Of a stretch of 11,648 bases of DNA, positions 7,001 to 11,648 are shown piece after piece. The number at the start of each line of letters is the position of its first letter. The first letter of the stretch is position 1. Source of the DNA: Synergistales bacterium. Lineage in GTDB: Bacteria > Synergistota > Synergistia > Synergistales > Thermovirgaceae. Made by a program: the position numbers and the translations under genes. The stretch covers positions 1 through 11,648 of the forward strand of contig JAHDOX010000064.1 in NCBI GenBank assembly GCA_018434645.1, given 5' to 3'. The notes beneath the pieces are model-generated. The model was not told the DNA's origin. It saw nothing but the letters and a program-made list of their open reading frames with translations, and searched no databases.

Positions 7001-7631
7001 CGGGGGTGTGGAAGCGGGAAGCCTCGCCCACTGGGTGTTGGCAAGATGGGACCTGGTCGCCGATACGCTGATAAACTGGCTTCCCCTTGAAGAGAGAAAA
7101 ATCAAAAGGATAATAAACATCCTGCCGCCGAACCTGCGTCCTATAGCGCGGGATTCGACCATAAGGACGAGGATACGGCGATGGCTCGAAGGCTTCGCCG
7201 TGGGAAAAACCGCAAGGGTCATGAGGGACTCCCCTTGCCTGCAGCGTGAGGTACCCTTCAGGGTCCGCATCAAGGACGGCCCCTTCGCCATCGGCTCCAT
7301 CGACGCCCTGTACCGGGACGCAAAGGGCTATCATCTTCTGGATTACAAGGTGACCGCCTCGGGTAAAGCCCCGGACATTCTCTACGAGAATCAGCTTCTG
7401 TTTTACGCGGCGGCGGCTACGGTGGCTCTGGGAAGCAAACCTTCGGATCTTGCGCTATACCATCTGCCGGAGGGCAGGCTGCACACTCTCTCGCCTGCGG
7501 CCTTCGACCCGGAAGATATCCTTGAAAAGATCCAGCTTACCGCAAAAAAAGCGGCCCAGGGGCCATTCGAACCGGCACGCGAAAATTGCGGAACCTGTCC
7601 CTGGAAAAAGAAGTGCCCCGTATCGGGATAA
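4011..7631 (+). CDS. addA: AddA-like UvrD/RecB-family helicase-nuclease
   Basis: This 1206-aa protein is an SF1A helicase fused to a C-terminal RecB-type nuclease, the motor of an AddAB-type break-resection complex. Helicase motifs appear in order: Q motif (N23-Q24, A27), Walker A ending G44-K45-T46, motif Ia (71-84), DEFQD (414-418), VGDLQQSIYRF (from 441), FRSR (481-484), a TVHVAKGLEF motif (from 796) and YVACTRAR (872-879). Nuclease residues are H1007, D1098, D1111-Y-K1113 and a Q in the following YENQ segment. C973 plus C1193, C1196 and C1202 (C-x2-C-x5-C) form a second 4Fe-4S-type set, which Bacillus AddA lacks. I chose the ATG at 4011 because GGGAGG (3997-4002) lies 8 nt upstream; GTG 4008 and ATG 3945 are in frame but less well placed. 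The overlap with addB supports an operon. UvrD-like family membership is certain; the name addA is likely. Confidence 0.9.
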   Translation: MKKISEAAVLRTYLEEKVRLEKNQLRAVTSGQKLIVVTAGAGTGKTLTLAWRFIWLVVAEDVPVDGILTITFTEKAALEMRERIKRLMEKLLEDEPSLSKRLQQALERLDEAYISTIHAFSMRVLKENALVLDLDPEARVTSGSEESSFWLELERIYDRSDFGAIVGNLRGKWVLRGEKTFAREELPDLVNTFGPGGLTSFAGNFINHFASRGFCAEDIWQMSTSPEKLDQAAARELKTRFGRDWEEAFELWINEIIPSVDSEIRLDTDKTKFSAGLGMLRRRWEGATPGVDELPHFVADLFGEKGPLSNLTGSKSKKTADALLLERTGESCKEYRDNRIIWPDVANFILEGFPSEEAKVRGILLETCALCWEFRDAWNRGRGILTFDDLISYALQAIKSSPRYRERFRHVLVDEFQDTNGLQYKMIQTISESAGCPLFLVGDLQQSIYRFRHALPRIFCEVLWDSQTREDGEAINLDISFRSRGELMTRLNGLFSSVWDDGIIEGIQSSYAPLKAPDHHLWWKERQKGTMPAVTCLVAAPGENDENFGEKRNRTPVDQLRRASFEALARFIDESLSQGKTVWDQGEGTLRPLRYRDIAILVPSRTQYEALEEVLIEKRGFPVYFEGNRNYFSRGEVRDVAAALRAMANPENELALASFLESPLSGLSLTEAAALLTPETGRNGGEKLIERLARLHPDTAGRFLQRRHEARVSGPSRAIAAFLEDEKTLLSFPFWKRRRVAGNLRRAVDIAREYETFVDSSLAGCAEYLEKVTARGIQTEEADVLGEQEDMIRVMTVHVAKGLEFPLVAVVGLEYSSLRGGKSASVLPSSWLGAVTSKVPDSWNGNEKTLGKRLHQALDETENLEEQERLLYVACTRARDSLVLCGVCQRKDGELNPDKNSWLETVLSHDRERPEIVEPASSTDPHENGSGQAFASGPRKKKAATGTQIFVAEERACSLERLSATAYALFSFCPFAYRMRYRQGLDLQWESPAEDGHGGVEAGSLAHWVLARWDLVADTLINWLPLEERKIKRIINILPPNLRPIARDSTIRTRIRRWLEGFAVGKTARVMRDSPCLQREVPFRVRIKDGPFAIGSIDALYRDAKGYHLLDYKVTASGKAPDILYENQLLFYAAAATVALGSKPSDLALYHLPEGRLHTLSPAAFDPEDILEKIQLTAKKAAQGPFEPARENCGTCPWKKKCPVSG

Positions 7632-7651
7632 GACTTTCCCCGGGAAGGTCT
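7631..7651. other. Short inverted repeat at the end of addA
   Basis: AGACTTTC (7631-7638) pairs with GAAGGTCT (7644-7651) with one G-T pair and a 5-nt loop. It begins on the last base of the addA stop codon. No T-run follows, so at best it is a weak terminator or an RNA 3'-end stabiliser. Confidence 0.35.
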
Positions 7652-7679
7652 CCCTTCGGCCTCACCATTGGTGTGTATG

Positions 7680-7688
7680 TGATAAAAT
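7680..7688 (+). promoter_or_regulatory. Possible extended -10 promoter for remB-gyrB
   Basis: TGATAAAAT fits the extended -10 pattern TGn plus TAAAAT, which is 5 of 6 against TATAAT. No good -35 box lies 16-18 bp upstream, which is tolerated with an extended -10. Transcription would start near 7695 and give a leader of about 30 nt. Read-through from addBA remains possible. Confidence 0.35.
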
Positions 7689-7726
7689 AATAGGGTTGCA
7701 TAATCACCTTCAGGAGGGTTTCCTCT

Positions 7727-7939
7727 GTGTTTTTACTACTGGAAGGGAAAGGAGCCGTTCACATAGACCGTGTTCTCGCCCTGGTCAGGGAAGGTCACGA
7801 AACGGCTGTTATCATGCGTGACGGCTCGGTCATGGCCACGGGTTTCACGCCCATGACCATCTGCAAAAGATCCAGACGCTTTATGGAAAAAGGCAAGGCG
7901 GAAGCCGGACGCCTTCGCCGGGGAGGATTGCAGCAATGA
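7727..7939 (+). CDS. remB: DUF370 (RemA/RemB-like) DNA-binding regulator
   Basis: This 70-aa protein looks like the DUF370 family, the extracellular-matrix regulators RemA and RemB. Visible family features are a short N-terminal beta strand (MFLLLEG), a valine-containing strand followed by a helix, and a basic segment (CKRSRR) in the second half. RemA of Bacillus subtilis binds DNA and activates biofilm-matrix and osmoprotection genes. RemB (YaaB) is encoded directly before gyrB in that species, the same position as here. The GTG start has AGGAGG (7712-7717) 9 nt upstream. The TGA stop overlaps the gyrB start by 4 nt (ATGA), so the two are almost certainly translationally coupled. The last ten or so residues are basic and look unstructured. 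The assignment rests on size, general pattern and gene order; its role in this organism is not known. Confidence 0.7.
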   Translation: MFLLLEGKGAVHIDRVLALVREGHETAVIMRDGSVMATGFTPMTICKRSRRFMEKGKAEAGRLRRGGLQQ

Positions 7940-9840
7940 CATCACCTTCAAAACAATACACCGCAAAAGACATCCAGATACTCGAAGGCCTTGAGGCAGT
8001 ACGGCGCAGACCCGGCATGTACATAGGCGACACGGGCTCGCGCGGGCTACACCACCTCGTGTACGAGGTGGTGGACAACGCCATAGACGAGGCCATGGCC
8101 GGATGGTGTTCTACGATAGAAATCACCATTCACGAAGACTCTCATGTCTCCGTGGAAGACGACGGCCGGGGCATCCCGGTGGACATCCATCCCCAGACCG
8201 GCCGCCCTGCCGCCGAGGTTGTCTTGACCAAGCTGCATGCCGGAGGCAAGTTCGATAAAAAATCCTACCAGGTGAGCGGAGGTCTTCACGGCGTAGGCGT
8301 CTCTGTCGTGAACGCTCTCTCGGAATGGCTCAACCTCACCGTCTGGCGCGACGGTCAGGAATGGCGCCAGAGCTACAGGCGCGGAATCCCCGTTTCCGAG
8401 CTCTGCTGCGGAGAACACACCGAAAAAAGGGGAACCCGCGTCGAATTCATGCCCGACGCGAAGATATTCGAAGAAATCAGTTTTTCCTGGGACATTCTAA
8501 GCGGCCGCTTCAGGGAGATGGCCTTTCTCAACCCGGGGCTTACCATAACCCTCAAAGACCGCGTCAGCGGCAAGGAACAGACCTTTCGTTACGACGGCGG
8601 CATCGCGTCCTTCGTTGAATACCTCAACCGCGGCAAGACAAATCTCTTCTCGCCGCCGGTGCTTATCAAGGGAGAGCGCGAGGGAGTAACCGTCGAAATA
8701 GGCCTCCAGTACAACGACAGTTACCTGGAAAGGATCTTCCCGTTCGCCAACCTCATCCACACCATAGAAGGAGGCACTCACGTCTTTGGTTTCCGTACGG
8801 CTCTCACCAGGGCCATCAACGAAACGGCACGCAGAAACAAGATTCTCCGAGACAAGGATCCCAACCTGAGCGGAGAAGACCTCAAGGAAGGTCTCACGGC
8901 CGTCATCTCGGTAAAGCTGCCGGAACCCCAGTTCGAGGGCCAGACGAAGACCAAGCTCGGAAACAACGAGATAAAGGGGATCGTCGACTCCATCTTCTAC
9001 GATGGCCTCATGGCTGAACTGGACGAAAGGCCGGATATACTGAAGCCGGTAGTAGAAAAGGCCTTGCGCGCACGATTGGCAAGGGACGCCGCCAAGAAAG
9101 CGCGCGAACTGGTCCGGAGGAAAACGGCCATGGCCGGCCTCGAACTCCCCGGAAAGCTCGCGGACTGCTCGAGCAAGGACCCCTCGGAATCGGAGATTTA
9201 CATAGTGGAGGGTGATTCGGCCGGGGGTTCCGCCAAACAGGGACGGGACAGGCATTTCCAGGCCATACTCCCCTTGCGGGGAAAGATACTCAACGTAGAG
9301 AAGGCTCGAATTGACAAGGCCCTGGACAACCAGGAGATCCGCACCATAATCCAGGCACTCGGGGCCGGAATCGGCGAAGATTTCGATGTAAGCAAGCTTC
9401 GCTACAATCGGGTCTTCCTCATGACCGACGCCGACGTGGACGGTGCACATATCCGGACGCTGCTTTTGACTCTGTTCTACCGGTTCATGCGCGACCTTAT
9501 CGAAAAGGGCCATCTTTATATCGCCCAGCCTCCGCTTTACCGGGTACAGGCCGGGAAGGAAGTCCATTACTGCTATACCGAAAAAGAACTCAAGGCCATC
9601 AGGGAAAAGTACGGCAACCGCAAGCTTTCCATACAGCGGTACAAGGGCCTCGGCGAAATGAACCCCTCCCAGCTGTGGGAGACCACCATGGACCCGGCAA
9701 CCCGTACATGCAAGCGCGTCGAGCTCGACGACGCCGTGGCGGCGGAAGAGTATTTCAGCATCCTCATGGGCGAAAAGGTGGAACCCAGAAGGGAATTCAT
9801 CGAAAACCACGCCAGAGAGGTCAGAAACCTGGACGTTTGA
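7936..9840 (+). CDS. gyrB: DNA gyrase subunit B
   Basis: GyrB is the ATPase subunit of the A2B2 topoisomerase that introduces negative supercoils. The 634-aa length fits the form without the long insertion of enterobacterial GyrB. The GHKL ATPase domain shows E44 and N48 in the EVVDNAIDEA segment, DDGRG (75-79) and the glycine-rich ATP lid at 115-121. The Toprim domain has EGDSAGG (425-431) and DADVDG (498-503), giving the metal-binding acids E425, D498, D500 and D502. The C-terminal QRYKGLGEMN (567-576) and the LDV ending are typical of type IIA B subunits. The ATG at 7936 has GGGAGG (7921-7926) 9 nt upstream. ParE is the alternative, but the RemB-like neighbour favours GyrB. No gyrA is in the window. 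An intrinsic terminator follows 29 nt after the stop. Confidence 0.95.
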   Translation: MTSPSKQYTAKDIQILEGLEAVRRRPGMYIGDTGSRGLHHLVYEVVDNAIDEAMAGWCSTIEITIHEDSHVSVEDDGRGIPVDIHPQTGRPAAEVVLTKLHAGGKFDKKSYQVSGGLHGVGVSVVNALSEWLNLTVWRDGQEWRQSYRRGIPVSELCCGEHTEKRGTRVEFMPDAKIFEEISFSWDILSGRFREMAFLNPGLTITLKDRVSGKEQTFRYDGGIASFVEYLNRGKTNLFSPPVLIKGEREGVTVEIGLQYNDSYLERIFPFANLIHTIEGGTHVFGFRTALTRAINETARRNKILRDKDPNLSGEDLKEGLTAVISVKLPEPQFEGQTKTKLGNNEIKGIVDSIFYDGLMAELDERPDILKPVVEKALRARLARDAAKKARELVRRKTAMAGLELPGKLADCSSKDPSESEIYIVEGDSAGGSAKQGRDRHFQAILPLRGKILNVEKARIDKALDNQEIRTIIQALGAGIGEDFDVSKLRYNRVFLMTDADVDGAHIRTLLLTLFYRFMRDLIEKGHLYIAQPPLYRVQAGKEVHYCYTEKELKAIREKYGNRKLSIQRYKGLGEMNPSQLWETTMDPATRTCKRVELDDAVAAEEYFSILMGEKVEPRREFIENHAREVRNLDV

Positions 9841-9868
9841 TGAAAAATCAACGAGACCTGTAGCAGGT

Positions 9869-9904
9869 AAAAAAGGCGGCACCGCTCCCCGGTGCTGCCT
9901 TTTT
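9869..9904 (+). terminator. Intrinsic terminator after gyrB
   Basis: A 15-bp stem with one G-T pair (9870-9884 with 9890-9904) and a 5-nt loop ends in five Ts (9900-9904). The A-run on the 5' side means it could also work on the minus strand. It ends the remB-gyrB transcript. Confidence 0.9.
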
Positions 9905-10096
9905 ATATAATAGCCAGGCAGATCCGCTGTTACTTCAAACGTGTATCCTGATGTTTCAAAAAGGAGACAGCTTTTTTGGCCGATTCGCTGGACGCAAATT
10001 CATCCCGCAATTGACGGAACAGCTTTGAGGGGTTCCGGTGAAAGCCTGCAGGATGTATAGTTCAAGAATGCAGTTTGCTGAATAAAGAAACCTTTC
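9905..10096. other. Intergenic region between gyrB and lemA
   Basis: I see no convincing gene here. A 25-codon frame from the ATG at 9951 has no ribosome binding site. Promoter signals for lemA are weak: TATAGT (10056-10061) resembles a -10, but the matching -35 (TTCCGG at 10033) is poor, and TTGACG (10011-10016) has no good -10 at 17 bp. An 8-bp palindrome, CCTGCAGG, lies at 10045-10052. Confidence 0.35.
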
Positions 10097-10111
10097 AAGG
10101 AGGTGCAGGAA

Positions 10112-10468
10112 ATGATTGCATTCGTGACAATTTCCGCCTTGGCACTGGCGCTGGGCCTTTTCACCGTCGCCGTCTACAACAGGATGGTCCGCATGCGGAA
10201 CCTCGTCGACGAAGGATGGAGCGGAATCGATGTCCAGCTGAAACGGCGGAGCGACCTGGTGGGAAACCTCGTCGAGACCGTCAAAGGATATGCCGCCCAT
10301 GAAAAGGAAGTGCTTACCCAGGTCACCGATGCCCGTACCGCTGCGATGCAGGCCGAAAACGTCCAGGAAAGGGCGCAGGCGGAAAACGCGCTGACACAAA
10401 CCCTACGGTCGTTTTTTGCCGTAAAACTTTCAGTCGCTTTCTATGCCTGCGTCTTGTGCGCACCCTGA
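10112..10468 (+). CDS. lemA: LemA-family membrane protein, C-terminally truncated
   Basis: The first 104 residues are clearly LemA. They comprise an N-terminal membrane helix (about residues 3-21), the VYNRMVRMRN segment, then DEGWSGIDVQLKRRSDLVGNLVETVKGY (about 33-60) in the family's order, the HEKEVL segment (63-68) and ENALTQTLRSFFAV (91-104). LemA proteins usually have about 185 residues and continue into a helical part after this last block. Here the match stops at V104 (nt 10423), and 14 unrelated residues follow before the stop at 10468. No frame downstream restores the family sequence, so this looks like loss of the 3' half rather than a simple frameshift. The ATG at 10112 has AAGGAGGTG (10097-10105) upstream, and the in-frame GTG at 10103 lies inside that site. 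LemA function is poorly defined; the protein is probably membrane-anchored with a coiled-coil domain. This copy may be non-functional. Confidence 0.8.
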   Translation: MIAFVTISALALALGLFTVAVYNRMVRMRNLVDEGWSGIDVQLKRRSDLVGNLVETVKGYAAHEKEVLTQVTDARTAAMQAENVQERAQAENALTQTLRSFFAVKLSVAFYACVLCAP

Positions 10469-10546
10469 ACATTTTCTCCGGAATCTCAACGGCATGGGGG
10501 GAAAACCCGCAAGCCCGTTTCCACCTGTTCGCCTTTTTGAAACCTC

Positions 10547-11648
10547 TTATGCTTTCTGCAGAATCGCCCGTGCCGCAACGATGCCGCTCGCAGACGCCTG
10601 TATGACCCCGCGCGTCACACCCGCCCCGTCCCCGCAGGCGTAAAGTCCGGGCAGGACCGTCTGAAGGTTTTCGTCCAGCGCGAGCTTGAGGCTGTAGAAC
10701 TTTACCTCCACTCCGTAAAGCAGGGTATGCTTGCCATTTATGCCGGGGATAATCGAATCCAAAGCCTGGATCATTTCCAGAATGTCCGTCAGGTGCCTGT
10801 ACGGAAGAGCGAAGGAGATGTCCCCGGGTTCGGCCGTCTTGAGCGTAGGTTTTACGAGGCCCCTTGCTATGCGCTCAGGCGTGGAGCGTCTCCCGTGCTT
10901 AAGGTCTCCCAGCCTCTGGACCAGGACTCCCCCCGAAAGCATGTTCGCAAGCCTTGCGACATGACTCCCGTAACCGTTGGGATCCTTAAAAGGCTCCGTG
11001 AACTCCGTGGAGACCAGGATGGCAAAGTTGGTATTTTCCGTCTTCCTTTGACCGTCCCTGTTGCTGTGGCCGTTGACGGTCATTATGTCGTGGCTTGCTA
11101 TGTATTCCGTGGTAACCTCCCCGTGAGGGCACATGCAGAAGGTCCTGACGCTGTCATCGAAGGTCGGCGTATCAAGGATCGCCTTGACTTCATAAAACTG
11201 GTCCGTCACCGTTTCGGCCCAACCGGCCGGGATTTCCACCCTGGCGCCGATGTCCACAGGAAGCGATTCAATTTCCAGACCCAGCTCCTTTACGGTCTGC
11301 TCCATCCAGAAGGCGCCTTCCCGACCGGGGGCAAGTATCACCCTGCCGGCGGAAAGAGTCTTTCCGTCATCGAGAAGGACTCCGGAAACAGTGCCGCCGG
11401 GGGTCAGGACCTTTTCTACCGCCTTGTTCATGATGACATCGCACTGTCCCGAGATCTCTTCGTACATGCTCGACAGGATATCCCTCGAGCGGTCCGTTCC
11501 CATGTGTCGGATCGTCGCGGGGATGAGGCGCAATCCCGCCCCGCTTGCCCTGATGGCCAGGTCCCTGGCGAACTCGGGATCGGGTTCAAACACTTCCCGA
11601 CTCGCTCCGTGTTCGAGGTAGAGTCTGTCCACTTCTTCTATAAGCTTC
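10547..11648 (-). CDS. FAD-dependent dehydrogenase (COG2509-like), partial
   Basis: This minus-strand gene runs off the right edge with no stop before position 11648, so its 5' end, including any N-terminal Rossmann GxGxxG motif, is outside the window. About 367 codons are visible. The C-terminal part contains the flavoprotein signature GLYACGDGAGVTRGV (starting near nt 10648), typical of the FAD-contacting segment that ends NAD(P)/FAD-dependent oxidoreductases. The middle has a segment with two Cys (FCMCPHGE), a GHSN motif and the GGVLVQRLGDL block, which I associate with the COG2509 group of predicted FAD-dependent dehydrogenases. The substrate is not known. It converges on lemA, with 78 nt between the stop codons and no clear intrinsic terminator in that gap. 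GTG 11632 is unlikely to be the true start, because the family is usually well over 450 residues long. Confidence 0.8.
   Translation of the reverse strand, partial: KLIEEVDRLYLEHGASREVFEPDPEFARDLAIRASGAGLRLIPATIRHMGTDRSRDILSSMYEEISGQCDVIMNKAVEKVLTPGGTVSGVLLDDGKTLSAGRVILAPGREGAFWMEQTVKELGLEIESLPVDIGARVEIPAGWAETVTDQFYEVKAILDTPTFDDSVRTFCMCPHGEVTTEYIASHDIMTVNGHSNRDGQRKTENTNFAILVSTEFTEPFKDPNGYGSHVARLANMLSGGVLVQRLGDLKHGRRSTPERIARGLVKPTLKTAEPGDISFALPYRHLTDILEMIQALDSIIPGINGKHTLLYGVEVKFYSLKLALDENLQTVLPGLYACGDGAGVTRGVIQASASGIVAARAILQKA

Noticed and set aside
8497..9882. A 461-codon minus-strand frame opposite gyrB
   Set aside because: It is a mirror of gyrB with no family features, and its start lies in the terminator region. 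I treat it as an antisense shadow.
9951..10028. A 25-codon ORF between gyrB and lemA
   Set aside because: It has no ribosome binding site and no recognisable motif, and its length is expected by chance.
10103..10111. GTG 10103 as the lemA start
   Set aside because: The GTG is part of the AAGGAGGTG ribosome binding site that serves the ATG at 10112.
10469..10546. A terminator between lemA and the convergent gene
   Set aside because: I found only short imperfect complementarities and no stem followed by a T-run on either strand.

Overview
The window looks like chromosomal DNA of a moderately GC-rich bacterium. My best guess is the Synergistota or a Firmicutes-related anaerobe. This is an inference from the gene set: an AddAB-type helicase-nuclease pair, a DUF370/RemB-like gene directly before gyrB, and an FAD-dependent dehydrogenase of the COG2509 type. 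No rRNA, tRNA, CRISPR array or transposase gene was seen.

Layout. Positions 1-498 hold no convincing gene. They carry a degenerate repeat cluster with three GNRA-loop hairpins, two of them inside 109-bp tandem units. Positions 499-776 form a compact unit: a palindrome, a sigma70-like promoter, a leader hairpin, a 33-codon ORF for a hydrophobic, possibly lipidated peptide, and a strong intrinsic terminator. A 54-aa Trp-rich ORF of unknown function follows (856-1020) with a good ribosome binding site. A perfect 12-bp inverted repeat (1054-1099) then covers the ribosome binding site of an AddB-like gene (1103-4027). That gene overlaps an AddA-like UvrD-family helicase-nuclease (4011-7631). Next come a DUF370/RemB-like regulator (7727-7939) and gyrB (7936-9840), overlapping by 4 nt, and an intrinsic terminator (9869-9904). 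A LemA-family gene (10112-10468) follows whose conserved domain stops abruptly near 10424. Convergent to it, on the minus strand, is the 3' part of an FAD-dependent dehydrogenase gene that runs off the right edge.

How the genes fit together. The core is a DNA-maintenance block: AddB and AddA are expected to form a double-strand-break resection complex, and GyrB is the ATPase subunit of DNA gyrase. In Bacillus subtilis the RemB gene also lies directly before gyrB, but after recF; here the upstream neighbours are addBA. The parts that standard annotation would most likely miss are the two short ORFs at 613 and 856, the hairpin over the addB ribosome binding site, the left-end repeats, and the loss of the LemA C-terminal half.
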